Positions 44,295-56,875 are shown, counted from the first letter of the stretch. The stretch: 64,000 nt of DNA from Devosia sp. ZB163 (GCF_028613635.1 NZ_JAQRMY010000001.1:415778-479777); one strand, 5' to 3'. Numbers and translations are program-made. Notes: generated by a model not told the origin, from the letters alone.

Positions 44295-45368
44295 GTGGAC
44301 CAGCGCATGCTCAGCATCCTCAATGCCATCCGTGGCGCCTTTGCCGCCCTGTTCAGCGAGCCCGAGGGCCTCGGCAGCGGTGCGCCGCCGGCGCCGCGCT
44401 TCATCGTCTTCGGCCTCGGCGCCGTCGGCGGCTCGCTCGCTGCGAGCCTTGCCCGGTCGGGCCACGAGGTCATCGGCATTGCCCGCGGCAGGATGCTGGA
44501 CGCGACGAGGGCCGATGGCCTGCTCTTCCGCACGCCAGCCGGCGCGGAGCGCATCCGCTTCCCCGTCGTCGCCACCCCTGCCGAAATCCGCTTCCGGCCT
44601 GACGACATCATCCTGCTCACCATGAAATCGCAGGATACCGAGGCGGCGCTCCAGGCCCTGCGTGATGCCGGCGCGATCGAGCAGCCGATCTTGTGCGCCC
44701 AGAACGGCCTCAACAACGAGCGCCTGGCGCTGCGCTTCTTCCCCAATGTCTATGCCGTGACGGTGATGATCCCGGCCGACTACACCGTGCCCGGCGAGGT
44801 CAACTGCTTCGGCACGCCGCGCCACGGCATGTTCGACATCGGTCGCTACCCCGCGGGGCTCGACGACACCGTCCATCGCGTCGGCAAGGCCCTCGAGGCC
44901 GCCAACCATGCTGCCTACCCGATGGCCGATGTGATGCGCTCCAAATACGGCAAGCTGCTCGAGAACCTCGGCAATGTCGTCGAGGCGGCGCTCGGGCCCG
45001 GCAACGATCGCGCCGATATCATGGACGCCATCCGTGCCGAGGCCGAAGCGGTCTATCGCGCCGCCGGCATCACCGACTGGATCGAGATCGGGGGCGCCGA
45101 TCCTCGCCGCGCCGGCGTCCTCTCGATGGGCGAGGTCGAGGGCGCGAGCCGTGTCGGCGGGTCCTCCACCCAGAGCCTCAGGCGCGGGGCAGGCAGCATC
45201 GAGACCGACTACCTCAATGGCGAGATCGTCCTCATGGGCCGCCTCCACGGCGTGCCCACCCCGCTCAATTCCACTCTCGTCGCGCTGGGCCATGAGCTGA
45301 TCGCAAAAGGCGCTGAGCCCGGCAGCTACACTCCGGAAACCCTGAAGCAACGCCTCGGCCTAGCCTGA
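44295..45368 (+). CDS. Ketopantoate reductase family protein (357 aa)
   Basis: An N-terminal Rossmann motif (FIVFGLGAVGGSLAASLARSGHEVIGIAR, about 36-64) follows a ~34-residue lead. The family LTMKSQDTEAALQAL and LLENLGNVVEAA segments are present, with the helical C-terminal domain. Length is above the panE type (about 300), so the substrate may not be ketopantoate. The start (GTG 44295 or ATG 44307) is uncertain. Confidence 0.82.
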   Translation: MDQRMLSILNAIRGAFAALFSEPEGLGSGAPPAPRFIVFGLGAVGGSLAASLARSGHEVIGIARGRMLDATRADGLLFRTPAGAERIRFPVVATPAEIRFRPDDIILLTMKSQDTEAALQALRDAGAIEQPILCAQNGLNNERLALRFFPNVYAVTVMIPADYTVPGEVNCFGTPRHGMFDIGRYPAGLDDTVHRVGKALEAANHAAYPMADVMRSKYGKLLENLGNVVEAALGPGNDRADIMDAIRAEAEAVYRAAGITDWIEIGGADPRRAGVLSMGEVEGASRVGGSSTQSLRRGAGSIETDYLNGEIVLMGRLHGVPTPLNSTLVALGHELIAKGAEPGSYTPETLKQRLGLA

Positions 45369-45370
45369 GC

Positions 45371-45399
45371 TTGCGCTTCAGCAGCTTCGGCGCTATATC
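45371..45399 (+). promoter_or_regulatory. Promoter of the rimP-nusA-infB operon
   Basis: TTGCGC (45371-45376) and TATATC (45394-45399) are spaced by 17 bp. It starts 3 bp beyond the stop of the preceding gene and upstream of a hairpin with a T run, so transcripts begin before that hairpin. Confidence 0.5.
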
Positions 45400-45427
45400 A
45401 GCGCCAACAACATCTCTGGCTTTAAAG

Positions 45428-45462
45428 CGAGAGTGGGGTGCCGAACGGCCCCCGCTCTTTTT
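45428..45462 (+). terminator. Attenuator-like hairpin in the rimP leader
   Basis: GAG-t-GGGG pairs with CCCC-cg-CTC around a 10-nt loop and is followed by TTTTTG. It lies about 45 bp before the rimP start and downstream of a promoter. It could be a leader attenuator or the terminator of the preceding gene. Confidence 0.55.
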
Positions 45463-45508
45463 GTTTTCCGGGGCGGCATCTTAGCAGCCGCCAGTCAAGA
45501 AGGGCCGA

Positions 45509-46138
45509 ATGAGCTTCGACCTCAACGAGAAACGATACGTCAAGGAGACCGGCCTCGAGGCGCGCATCGCCCGTATCGTCGAGCCGGTTGCCAATGATCT
45601 GGGCTACAGCCTCGTCCGCGTGAAGCTCACGCAGGAGAACGGGCTGACGCTGCAGATCATGGCCGAGGACCAGAACGGCCGTTTCAACATCACCGACTGC
45701 GAGCGGCTGAGCAAGGACCTCTCGCCGGTGCTGGACGTCGAAGACCCCATCGACCGCGAGTATCATCTCGAGGTGAGCTCGCCCGGCATCGACCGCCCGC
45801 TGGTCCGGGCCCGCGACTTCGCCAACTTCATCGGCCACGAGGCCAAGATCGAGCTCTCCGACCTGCTCGATGGCCGCAAGCGTTTCCGGGGGCTGATCAA
45901 GGCCGTGGACGGCGACACCGTCACCATCACGCTGCCCGACGCACCCAAGGACACCGACCCCGACAACAAGCTTCCGCTGGCCCTTCTGGCCGAAGCCAAG
46001 CTGGTGATGACCGACAAGCTCATGAACATGGCGCAGGTCGACCAGGAAGAATTCCCCATCGACGACGACGAGGACATCGAGACCGTCGAACTGGGTGAAA
46101 CAGTAGAATCCGCCGACTCTGAAGAGGAGACACATTGA
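45509..46138 (+). CDS. rimP: Ribosome maturation factor RimP (209 aa)
   Basis: Required for 30S assembly. The N-terminal domain (ARIVEPVANDLGYSLVRVKLTQENGLTLQIMAE...ITDCERLSKDLSPVLDVEDPI) and YHLEVSSPGIDRPL are typical. The C-terminal tail is acidic (DDDEDIETVELGE), as in alphaproteobacteria. It is the first gene of the operon and touches nusA without a gap. Confidence 0.95.
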   Translation: MSFDLNEKRYVKETGLEARIARIVEPVANDLGYSLVRVKLTQENGLTLQIMAEDQNGRFNITDCERLSKDLSPVLDVEDPIDREYHLEVSSPGIDRPLVRARDFANFIGHEAKIELSDLLDGRKRFRGLIKAVDGDTVTITLPDAPKDTDPDNKLPLALLAEAKLVMTDKLMNMAQVDQEEFPIDDDEDIETVELGETVESADSEEETH

Positions 46139-47734
46139 ATGGCCGTTAGCGCGAACCGTCTGGAGCTGCTCCAGATCGCTGATGCCGTTGCTCGCGAGAA
46201 GTCGATCGACCGGATGATCGTGATCGAGTCCATGCAGGACGCGATCGAGAAGGCGGCCAAGACCCGCTACGGCGCCGAGACCAACGTGCGCGCCGAGATC
46301 AATCCGCGCAGCGGCGAGCTCCGCCTGTGGCGCCTGCTCGAGGTGGTTGAGACCGTCGAGGAGCCGTCGCGCCAGATCGAGCTCAAATACGCCAAGGCCA
46401 AGGCCCCCGACGCCAAGCTCGGCGACTACCTCACCGAGCCGCTGCCGCCGATCGAGTTCGGCCGCATCGCCGCCCAGTCGGCCAAGCAGGTGATCGTGCA
46501 GAAGGTGCGCGATGCCGAGCGCGACCGCATGTATGAAGAGTACATCAACCGCGTCGGCGAGATCGTCAACGGCACGGTCAAGCGCGTCGAGTATGGCAAT
46601 GTCATCGTCGACCTCGGCCGTGGCGAGGCGATCATCCGCCGCGACGAACTGATCCCGCGCGAGGTCTACCGCTACGGCGACCGCGTCCGCGCCTATATCT
46701 ACGACGTGCGCCGCGAGCAGCGCGGGCCGCAGATTTTCCTCTCCCGCACGCACCCGCAGTTCATGGCCAAGCTGTTCATGCAGGAAGTGCCGGAGATCTA
46801 CGATGGCATCATCGCCATCCGCTCGATCGCCCGCGACCCGGGCAGCCGCGCCAAGATCGCCGTGACCTCGAACGACTCTTCGATCGATCCGGTCGGCGCG
46901 TGCGTCGGTATGCGCGGCAGCCGCGTGCAGGCCGTGGTCGCCGAACTCCAGGGCGAAAAGATCGACATCATTCCCTGGACCGAGAACATCGCTGACCTCG
47001 TCGTTTCGGCCCTGCAGCCGGCTGACGTCGCCAAGGTCGTGCTCGACGAGCAGGCCGAGCGCATCGAAGTCGTGGTGCCCGACGAGCAGCTCTCGCTCGC
47101 CATCGGCCGCCGTGGCCAGAACGTGCGCCTCGCCTCGCAGCTGATCGGCTGGGATATCGACATCCTCACCGAGCAGGAAGAGTCCGAGCGTCGCCACAAG
47201 GAATTCACCGAGCGGTCGGCTCTGTTCATGCAGGCCCTTGATGTTGACGAGATGGTTGCCCAACTATTGGCTTCCGAAGGTTTCTCGTCGGTCGAAGAGC
47301 TCGCCTATATCGATCTGAGCGAAATCGCCTCGATCCAGGGCTTCGACGAGGAAACGGCCGGAGAAATCCAGCAGCGCGCCGCCGACTACCTGGCCGCCAT
47401 CGAGAAGGCCAACGACGACGAGCGCATCAAGCTCGGCGTCGAGGACGATCTTTACGAAATCCCGGGCCTGAACGCGGCGATGCTCGTCGCCTTGGGCAAG
47501 GAAGGTATCAAGAACGTCGAGGACTTCGCCGGTTGTGCCGCCGATGACCTCGTCGGCTGGACCGAACGCAAGGACGGCGAGACCAAGCGCTTCGACGGGA
47601 CCTTCAAGGAGTTCCCGGTGAGCCGTGAGGAAGCCGAGGAGATGATCCTGCAGGCCCGCCTGAAGGCTGGCTGGATCACCGAGGCGGATCTCGCCGCGGA
47701 CGAAGTGACTGAAGAGGAAGGGGCGCCCGCGTAA
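46139..47734 (+). CDS. nusA: Transcription termination/antitermination factor NusA (531 aa)
   Basis: It has the N-terminal RNA-polymerase-binding domain, an S1 domain ([36 protein letters not shown]) and two KH domains ([49 protein letters not shown]). Two C-terminal helix-hairpin-helix repeats and an acidic end follow. The ATG follows the rimP stop directly. Confidence 0.96.
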   Translation: MAVSANRLELLQIADAVAREKSIDRMIVIESMQDAIEKAAKTRYGAETNVRAEINPRSGELRLWRLLEVVETVEEPSRQIELKYAKAKAPDAKLGDYLTEPLPPIEFGRIAAQSAKQVIVQKVRDAERDRMYEEYINRVGEIVNGTVKRVEYGNVIVDLGRGEAIIRRDELIPREVYRYGDRVRAYIYDVRREQRGPQIFLSRTHPQFMAKLFMQEVPEIYDGIIAIRSIARDPGSRAKIAVTSNDSSIDPVGACVGMRGSRVQAVVAELQGEKIDIIPWTENIADLVVSALQPADVAKVVLDEQAERIEVVVPDEQLSLAIGRRGQNVRLASQLIGWDIDILTEQEESERRHKEFTERSALFMQALDVDEMVAQLLASEGFSSVEELAYIDLSEIASIQGFDEETAGEIQQRAADYLAAIEKANDDERIKLGVEDDLYEIPGLNAAMLVALGKEGIKNVEDFAGCAADDLVGWTERKDGETKRFDGTFKEFPVSREEAEEMILQARLKAGWITEADLAADEVTEEEGAPA

Positions 47735-47753
47735 TCGGGCGGTTCTGCCAAGG

Positions 47754-48371
47754 GTGCCGAGTAGAGAAGAAACAGAACGGATGTGCGCGCTCACCCGCGA
47801 GGTGAAGCCCGTCGCCGATCTCATCCGCTTCGCCGTCTCGCCTGACGACGAAGTGGTGCCCGATACGGACGCCAGGGCCGAAGGCCGAGGCGTCTGGATC
47901 ACCCTCGGATACCGACAGGTTGCCGAGGCGCAGAAGAAGAAGGCCTTCGCCCGGAGCCTCAAGTCCGAGGTGAAGGTGCCCGAAGATCTCGCTGGGCTCA
48001 CGCGCCGGCGGCTGGAGGAGCGGTACCTGTCCGCCCTCTCGCTGGCGCGAAAGGCCGGGCAGCTCGTCACCGGCGCGACCAAGGTGAAGGCCGCGATCGA
48101 GGGGGGCGAAATCAGTGCGCTCCTCACCGCGACCGACGCGGCCGAGGACGGCAGAAACAAGCTCCTGGGCTCGCTCAAGGGGTATACAAAAGCGGCGGAA
48201 GAGGCCGGTCTAAACCCGGCGGAAACCCCGCATTTCGAATTACTCGATTCCGGCCAAATGGGTTTGGCACTCGGGATCGAAAATGTGATACATGCTGCGC
48301 TCACAAAAGGGGGCGCGGCCCAGGCGGCAGTGAAACGAGCTGAAAGACTGGCTCGTTACATCGCCAACTAG
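47754..48371 (+). CDS. YlxR-type RNA-binding protein (DUF448) with L7Ae-like tail (205 aa)
   Basis: The N-terminal YlxR domain has the pattern [20 protein letters not shown]. The second half ([44 protein letters not shown]) resembles an L7Ae/Gadd45-type RNA-binding fold. This fusion is usual for alphaproteobacteria between nusA and infB. The start is GTG 47754; an internal ATG nine codons on is less likely. Confidence 0.88.
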   Translation: MPSREETERMCALTREVKPVADLIRFAVSPDDEVVPDTDARAEGRGVWITLGYRQVAEAQKKKAFARSLKSEVKVPEDLAGLTRRRLEERYLSALSLARKAGQLVTGATKVKAAIEGGEISALLTATDAAEDGRNKLLGSLKGYTKAAEEAGLNPAETPHFELLDSGQMGLALGIENVIHAALTKGGAAQAAVKRAERLARYIAN

Positions 48372-48492
48372 ATGGGTTATTCGAGCGGCGCGGCAACGCT
48401 ACGTCGCCCCTGAGCCCCTGCAATCGGACTTGTTCGGAAAGAGCGGCCACGCACTTTCTAGGACGACGTTTCGTGAAGGAAGACGCGAGTAC

Positions 48493-51225
<2,733 letters not shown>

Positions 51226-51249
51226 GCGGTGGCCAGATCGAGCAAATCC

Positions 51250-51282
51250 AAGGAGGGGTACCAGCGGTACCCCTCCTTTTTG
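51250..51282 (+). terminator. Strong intrinsic terminator after infB
   Basis: AGGAGGGGTACC and GGTACCCCTCCT form a perfect 12-bp stem with a 3-nt loop, followed by TTTTTG. It ends the rimP-nusA-ylxR-infB operon, so the genes further on need their own promoters. Confidence 0.9.
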
Positions 51283-51452
51283 TTTGCGCTTTCGGCTCTG
51301 GGCATGGGACGGGTGGCTGCTGTCGTCGCCAGCCTCACCGCCGACCTCCTCTCCAGCCTGACGAGCCCTTACCTCGAGCCAGAGGTCCGCGTCCTGGCTT
51401 CTCGCCATCAGTGCAGGTTGAGAACCGGTTCCAGCTCCCCTAAGTATCTGTA

Positions 51453-53354
51453 ATGCGTGGAGTCGGCGGCAGGGGTGGCGGGGGACGCGGGCTGAATGGC
51501 CCCGACATCCCTGATGCCCTGCCCTTCGACAAAGGCGAGCGGCTGAAGACCTTTCGCCATCTCGGGCGGCTGTTTGCGCAGATGTGGCGCACCAGCCCCT
51601 GGCTGATTTCGCTGTCGATCGCGCTTCGCCTTGTCGTTGCCATCCAGCCGCCGCTGGTGCTGCTGTTCACCAAGCTGATCATCGACGAGGTGGTGCACCA
51701 GACCGGCCTCGGCGTTCCCGGACCGGCTCTCGGCGACTGGCTCGAAAGCGGCCGGCTCAACTACCTGATGCTGCTGCTCGCCGGCGAGTTCGTGCTCGTC
51801 TTCGCCCGCGATGCCTTCAACCGCGCCATCAACGTCGTCGACAACATTCTCGGCGAGAGCCATTCCAATGCCGTGAGCCTCGAGCTCATGCAGCATGCGG
51901 CCAATCTCGACCTCAAGCATTTCGAACAGTCCGAGTACCAGGACAGTCTCGAGCGTGCCCGCCGCCAGGCCTCGAGCCGCTCGACCGTCATCTCGCAGCT
52001 CTTCGGGCAGGCGCAGGCGATGATCACCGCCATCGCGCTCGCCGCCGGCCTCTTCATCTATGCCCCGCTGCTGATCGGCCTCCTCGCGCTGGCGCTGATC
52101 CCGGCCGTATGGGGCGAGTTCAAGTTCAACCGCCTCGCCTACTGGATCTCGCACTCCCGTTCGCCCGAGCGGCGCCAGCTCGAATACCTGCGCCAGATCG
52201 GCGCCAGCGCCGAAAGCGCCAAGGAGATCAAGCTCTTCGGGCTGGGCGACTTTCTCTCCGGTCGCTTCAAGGTGCTGAGCGAGCAGATCCTCATCGAGAA
52301 CAGGAACCTGTCGATCCGGCGTGCGCTGCAGACGGGACTGCTCGCCTCGATCTCGACCCTCACCTACTACGCCGCCTACGCCTACATCGTCTGGCGCACG
52401 CTCCATGGCGAGTTCTCGATCGGCACGCTGGTGTTCCTGTCGGGCAGCTTCAACCAGCTCAACGGGTACCTGCAGCAGATCCTCATCGGCTTCACCCAGA
52501 TCGCCGGGCAGTCGCTCTATCTCGACGACCTCTTCGGCTTCTTCGAGATCAAGCCCGGTATCGTCGATCCCAAAAAGCCGCGGCCCTTCCCGACGCCGCT
52601 CCGGGAGGGCATCGTCTTCGACAATGTCGGCTTCCGCTATCCGGGCTCGGAAACCTGGGCCATCCGGAACCTGAGCTTCACTGTCGCCGCGGGCGATACG
52701 CTGGCGCTGGTCGGCGAGAACGGCGCCGGCAAGACCACCATCGTCAAGCTTCTCACCCGGCTCTACGACCCCGACGAGGGGCGGATCACCATCGACGGCA
52801 TCGATATCCGCGAGTTCGCCCTCGCCGACCTCCGGACCCATGTCGGCGCCATCTTCCAGGATTTCCTGCGCTACAGCTTCTCGGCGTCGGACAATATCGG
52901 GGTGGGGCGGATCGAGGCCGCAGCCGATCGCGAGCGCATCGTCGCGGCCGCCACGCAGAGCCTTGCCGATGCGGTGATCAGGAAGCTCCCCGAGGGCTAT
53001 GACCAGATGCTCGGTCGCACCTTCGCAAGAGGACACGACCTCTCGGGCGGCGAGTGGCAGAAGCTCGCCATCGCCCGCGCCTACATGCGCGATGCCGAGA
53101 TCATCATCCTCGACGAGCCCACCGCCGCGCTCGATGCGCGCGCCGAGGCCGAGGTGTTCCAGCGCTTCAAGAATCTCGCCGAGGGGACGACCGCCGTGCT
53201 GATCTCGCACCGCTTCTCCACCGTGCGCATGGCCGACCGCATCGTCGTCCTCGCCGACGGCAAGGTGGAGGAAGAGGGCACCCACGACGAGCTCATGGCC
53301 AATGGCGGGCGCTATGCCGAGCTCTTCGAGCTGCAGGCGGCGGGGTACCGGTAG
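51453..53354 (+). CDS. ABC exporter, fused permease and ATPase (633 aa)
   Basis: A half-transporter of the ABCB/MsbA-like type. About six TM segments lie in residues 45-345. The ATPase follows, with Walker A GENGAGKTT from about residue 422, an LSGGEWQK signature, Walker B IILDEPTAALD and the SHRFSTVRMADR H-loop. It forms homo- or heterodimers exporting lipids, peptides or drugs. It opens the segment inserted between infB and rbfA. No ribosome binding site is obvious before the ATG. Confidence 0.88.
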   Translation: MRGVGGRGGGGRGLNGPDIPDALPFDKGERLKTFRHLGRLFAQMWRTSPWLISLSIALRLVVAIQPPLVLLFTKLIIDEVVHQTGLGVPGPALGDWLESGRLNYLMLLLAGEFVLVFARDAFNRAINVVDNILGESHSNAVSLELMQHAANLDLKHFEQSEYQDSLERARRQASSRSTVISQLFGQAQAMITAIALAAGLFIYAPLLIGLLALALIPAVWGEFKFNRLAYWISHSRSPERRQLEYLRQIGASAESAKEIKLFGLGDFLSGRFKVLSEQILIENRNLSIRRALQTGLLASISTLTYYAAYAYIVWRTLHGEFSIGTLVFLSGSFNQLNGYLQQILIGFTQIAGQSLYLDDLFGFFEIKPGIVDPKKPRPFPTPLREGIVFDNVGFRYPGSETWAIRNLSFTVAAGDTLALVGENGAGKTTIVKLLTRLYDPDEGRITIDGIDIREFALADLRTHVGAIFQDFLRYSFSASDNIGVGRIEAAADRERIVAAATQSLADAVIRKLPEGYDQMLGRTFARGHDLSGGEWQKLAIARAYMRDAEIIILDEPTAALDARAEAEVFQRFKNLAEGTTAVLISHRFSTVRMADRIVVLADGKVEEEGTHDELMANGGRYAELFELQAAGYR

Positions 53355-53416
53355 CGGGCCAGTTCCGAGGTCGCCGCCGCCATCCGCGGGTCCTTGCCCT
53401 GGCGGGAGCATCGGTC

Positions 53417-53519
53417 GGCTCCCCTCCCCCTTGAGGGGAGGGGTTGGGGGTGGGGGTCCGTCGGTGATCGCCGGACCACCCCCTCCCTCGGTCCCTCCCC
53501 TCAAGGGGGAGGGAGGCAG
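53417..53519. repeat. CCTCCCC composite palindromic repeat, copy 1
   Basis: CTCCCCTCCCCCTTGAGGGG and a following GGTTGGGGGTGGGGG stretch face an inverted version ending in CCTCAAGGGGGAGGGAGG. Copy 2 lies 173 bp on, in direct orientation and nearly identical. The half units form stems through CCCC/GGGG arms. Confidence 0.85.
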
Positions 53520-53533
53520 GCCGGCGCCGGGGA

Positions 53534-53560
53534 TGGATCCCTACCTTCGCAGGGATGACA
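53534..53560. repeat. Single GTCATCCC-family unit
   Basis: TGGATCCCTACCTTCGCAGGGATGACA closely matches the right-hand unit near 41.0 kb. It has no inverted partner here and sits between two copies of the other repeat family. Confidence 0.7.
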
Positions 53561-53589
53561 GCCGGTGGATGGAATGATCGGTGAGCATC

Positions 53590-53692
53590 GGCTCCCCTCC
53601 CCCTTGAGGGGAGGGGTTGGGGGGTGGGGGTCCATCGGTGATCACAGGACCACCCCCTCCCTCGATCCCTCCCCTCAAGGGGGAGGGAGGCG
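53590..53692. repeat. CCTCCCC composite palindromic repeat, copy 2
   Basis: Nearly identical to copy 1 at 53417-53519, in the same orientation. The two copies and the sequence between make a 173-bp tandem period. A recent local duplication is likely. Confidence 0.85.
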
Positions 53693-53829
53693 GGCCGCCG
53701 CACGGTAGGAGCTCGTGGTGGCATTGGTGGTGATGTTCACCGGGGGAGTACGGTATCGGCACCGGGAGGCGGCCCCTCGACTCCTCAGCCACGCGCGCAT
53801 AGGTTCCGCGCGCTTTCGTGGAGGATCGA

Positions 53830-54474
53830 ATGCGCGCCCTGTTGCTTGCCCTGGCCCTCGTGGCCGCTACGCCTGCCCTCGCCCAGGAACCAGCGGTCGG
53901 CCGTGATGGCGTGAACCTTACCTTCACCGCGCTCGGGCACCGGTTCGTGCTGCCCACGCCCGACTGGCTCACGCCGACCGAACGGCTGCAGCCCGATATT
54001 CTGCCGCTGGTGGAATCCACCACCTATGCCGATGCGGCACAGGCCTTCGTCGAGTTCTTCCCCAAGGGCCAGAGCGTAAAGGACTGGCGCACCACCTATG
54101 CCGCCCGCCTGACGCTCAATCCCGGCCGCAGCCTCGACGACTACCGGCGCGCCACCATGTACGGCTACTCCCAGATCTGCCGCGAGGATGCGATCGGCTT
54201 CTTCAACTTCGGCGAGGAGACGGCCGAGCAGTTCCCGGCGCTCGGCATGGTCTGCGGCGCCTACAAGGAGACCGGCGCGCTGAAGGGGCTGGGCGAGGTG
54301 ATGGTCGCGGTGTTCAGGAAGACCGACGAGGGCGTCGCCATGGTCTACCAGGAATGGAAGGGGCCGGCGTTCGATCCGTCGGAGCCCAAGACCTGGCCAG
54401 TGGATGCCGAGGCGTTCCAGGCGCGGGCGAAGGAATTGCAGGAGGTGGTGAGGCTGGAGGCGGTTGGGGGCTGA
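53830..54474 (+). CDS. Secreted protein of unknown function (214 aa)
   Basis: The signal peptide MRALLLALALVAATPALA is cleaved before QEP. The mature domain is soluble (LTFTALGHRFVLPTPDWLTP, FVEFFPKGQSVKDWRTTYAARLTLNPGRSLDDYRRATMYGYSQICREDAIGFFNFG) with two cysteines. GGAGG lies 6 nt before the ATG. I do not recognise a family. It is flanked by CCTCCCC repeats on both sides. Confidence 0.75.
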   Translation: MRALLLALALVAATPALAQEPAVGRDGVNLTFTALGHRFVLPTPDWLTPTERLQPDILPLVESTTYADAAQAFVEFFPKGQSVKDWRTTYAARLTLNPGRSLDDYRRATMYGYSQICREDAIGFFNFGEETAEQFPALGMVCGAYKETGALKGLGEVMVAVFRKTDEGVAMVYQEWKGPAFDPSEPKTWPVDAEAFQARAKELQEVVRLEAVGG

Positions 54475-54484
54475 CTGAAGCAGA

Positions 54485-54605
54485 CGGCCCCTCCCATCCT
54501 CCCCCATGAAGGGGGAGGTGCCCTGCCGGTGTGTCTGGCATCATCAAGCCACAGCCTCGACTCTTCACCTCCCCCTTCATGGGGGAGGATGGGAGGGGGC
54601 CGTCT
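54485..54605. repeat. CCTCCCC-family inverted repeat pair
   Basis: Arms at about 54485-54520 and 54567-54605 are near-perfect inverted copies of about 38 bp that differ by one C. Each arm is itself a hairpin (CCTCCCCCATGAAGGGGGAGG). They lie between the convergent secreted-protein and UvrA-like genes and may act as a bidirectional terminator. Confidence 0.85.
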
Positions 54606-54621
54606 CTCTCATCGATCCATT

Positions 54622-56865
54622 TTACCCCCGCGCCGCCAGCGCTGCGCCCGTGAGGCTCCCCTTCGCGCCCTTCAACCCCGCCGGTGTCCCCTCGAACACC
54701 ACGTTGCCGCCTTCGTGCCCGGCCCCCGGACCGAGGTCGATGACCCAGTCCGCGCGGCTGATCACGTCGAGATTGTGCTCGATGACGATCACCGTCGAGC
54801 CGGCGTCGACCAGCCGGTCGAAGAGGCCGATCAGCGTGTCCACGTCGTTCATGTGGAGCCCGGTGGTGGGTTCGTCCAGCACGTAGATATTGCCGGACTT
54901 GCCGAGTTCCGCGGCGAGCTTCAGGCGCTGGCGTTCGCCGCCCGAGAGGGTCGAGAGCGGTTGGCCGAGGGTGAGGTAGCCGAGGCCGACGTCGTCGAGG
55001 CCCCGGATGATCTTGGCGATCGCCGGCTCGGTGAAGTAATCGAGCGCCTCGGTGACGCTCATCTCGTAGACGTCGCTGATCGCCTTGCCGCGCAGCTTGT
55101 GCTGCAGCACTTCCTCGGTGAAGCGCTTGCCCTCGCAGCTCTCGCAGACGCTGGCGACCGGGTCCATGTGGGCGAGGTCGGTGTAGGTGACGCCGAGGCC
55201 CTTGCAGTCGGGGCAGGCGCCCTTCGAGTTGGCCGAGAACAAAGCCGCGTCGACGCCGTTGGCCTTGGCGAAGGCCTTGCGGACGGTGTCGAGGATGCCG
55301 GTATAGGTCGCGGTGTTGGAGCGCGACGAGCCGCGGTTGAGGTTCTGGTCGATGATCACCGTGTCCGGGTAGGCCGCCGGGAGCGAGCCCTGGATCAGCG
55401 AGCTCTTGCCGGCGCCGGCGACGCCGGTCACCACGGTGAGGACGCCCTTGGGGATGGTGACCGACACGTCGCGGAGGTTGTTAGTCCTGGCGTTGGCGAT
55501 CTTCAGCGCGCCGTCGGCCTTGCGCCCCTCGGTCTTGATCGGCTGGTGCTTCTTCATGTGGTTGCCGGTGAGCGTGCCGGACTTCAGCAGCCCGTCGAAA
55601 TCGCCCTCGTAGACGATCTCGCCGCCTTTGCTGCCGGCGAACGGGCCCATGTCGACCACGTGGTCGGCGATGGCGATCATGTCGGGCTTGTGCTCGACGA
55701 TCAGCACGGTGTTGCCCTTGTCGCGCAGCTGCTGCATCAGCCCGGCGAGCGGGCCGACATCGTGCGGGTGGAGCCCGACGCTCGGCTCGTCGAACACATA
55801 GGTGATGTCGGTCAGCGACGAGCCGAGGTGGCGCACCATCTTCACCCGCTGGCTTTCGCCGCCGGAGAGGGTGGAGCTTTCGCGGTCGAGGCTGAGATAG
55901 CCGAGCCCGATGGTGACGAGGTTCTCGAGCCGCGCCGCCAGCGCCTCGATCATCGGCTTGATCGAGGGGGCGTCGATCGAACGAACGAAGGGTGCGAGGT
56001 CGGAGACCTGCATGGCCGAGCATTCGGCGATCGACTTGCCGTTGACCTTGCTGCTCAGCGCCGCGGCGTTGAGCCGGGCGCCCTTGCAGGCGGGGCAGGT
56101 CGCGCGGGTGAAGATCTTGTCGTACTCGACGCGGACATGCGGCTGCAGGTTTTCGGGGTCCTTCGAGCCGAGCCCCTTCTTCAGCTTGGCGACCACGCCC
56201 TCGTAGGTGAGGCCGATCTTGCCGACCTTGATCTTGCGGCCGTCGTCGAGGTTGAGGAGGTTCTCGCGCTCCTCGGCGGTGAACTTGCCGACCGGCTTGT
56301 CCATGTCGAACAGGCCGGAATTGGCGTAGATTTCCCACCACCAGCTGTCGACGGCGAAATCCTTGGGCAGCAGGGCACCCTGGTTGAGGGACTTGCTCTC
56401 ATCGAGCACCGCGCTCATGTCCATCGCCGCGACCTGGCCGATGCCTTCGCAGTCGGGGCACATGCCACGCGGGTCATTGTAGGAATAGAGCCCCGGTGCG
56501 CCCAGCCTAGGCTCCGCGGCGCGCGAAAAGATCACCCGCAGCATCTGCGCCGCGTCAGTGACGGTGGCGACGGTGGAGCGCGAATTGCCGCCCAGCCGCT
56601 GCTGGTCGACGATGATGGCGGCCGAAATGTTCTCGAGCTCGTCGGCATCGGGCTGGCCGTAATGCGGCATGAACTGCTGGACGAACGCGGGGTAGGTCTC
56701 GTTGATCAGCCGCTGGCTTTCCGCTGCGATGGTGCCGAACACCAGCGAGGATTTGCCGGAACCGGAGACGCCGGTGAACACGGTGATCTTCCGCTTCGGG
56801 ATATCGAGCGACACGTTCTTGAGATTGTTCTCCCGCGCGCCGCGGATCCTGATCGAGCCGTACAT
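54622..56865 (-). CDS. Short UvrA-like (DrrC-type) ABC ATPase (747 aa)
   Basis: Two UvrA-type ATPase modules: GVSGSGKSS at about 32-40 and GVAGAGKSS near 490. Zinc-finger cysteine pairs (CPDCEG, CPACKG; CPDCKG, CESCEG) are present, with LSGGESQR and LSGGERQR. It is about 190 residues shorter than UvrA and lacks the UvrB-binding insertion, as in DrrC-like drug-resistance proteins. It starts at 56865 with AGAGGA upstream; the longer frame runs through repeats. DrrB- and DrrA-type genes lie directly upstream on the same strand. Confidence 0.88.
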   Translation of the reverse strand: MYGSIRIRGARENNLKNVSLDIPKRKITVFTGVSGSGKSSLVFGTIAAESQRLINETYPAFVQQFMPHYGQPDADELENISAAIIVDQQRLGGNSRSTVATVTDAAQMLRVIFSRAAEPRLGAPGLYSYNDPRGMCPDCEGIGQVAAMDMSAVLDESKSLNQGALLPKDFAVDSWWWEIYANSGLFDMDKPVGKFTAEERENLLNLDDGRKIKVGKIGLTYEGVVAKLKKGLGSKDPENLQPHVRVEYDKIFTRATCPACKGARLNAAALSSKVNGKSIAECSAMQVSDLAPFVRSIDAPSIKPMIEALAARLENLVTIGLGYLSLDRESSTLSGGESQRVKMVRHLGSSLTDITYVFDEPSVGLHPHDVGPLAGLMQQLRDKGNTVLIVEHKPDMIAIADHVVDMGPFAGSKGGEIVYEGDFDGLLKSGTLTGNHMKKHQPIKTEGRKADGALKIANARTNNLRDVSVTIPKGVLTVVTGVAGAGKSSLIQGSLPAAYPDTVIIDQNLNRGSSRSNTATYTGILDTVRKAFAKANGVDAALFSANSKGACPDCKGLGVTYTDLAHMDPVASVCESCEGKRFTEEVLQHKLRGKAISDVYEMSVTEALDYFTEPAIAKIIRGLDDVGLGYLTLGQPLSTLSGGERQRLKLAAELGKSGNIYVLDEPTTGLHMNDVDTLIGLFDRLVDAGSTVIVIEHNLDVISRADWVIDLGPGAGHEGGNVVFEGTPAGLKGAKGSLTGAALAARG

Positions 56866-56875
56866 GCAGATCCTC

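Larger units (their letters stand above)
53355..53829. other. Repeat-filled gap, no gene
   Basis: This 475-bp gap is mostly repeats: two direct copies of a ~105-bp CCTCCCC composite (53417 and 53590) with a GTCATCCC unit (53534-53560) between. Nothing protein-like is present. The last ~100 bp should hold the promoter of the secreted-protein gene, but no clear boxes were found. Confidence 0.7.
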
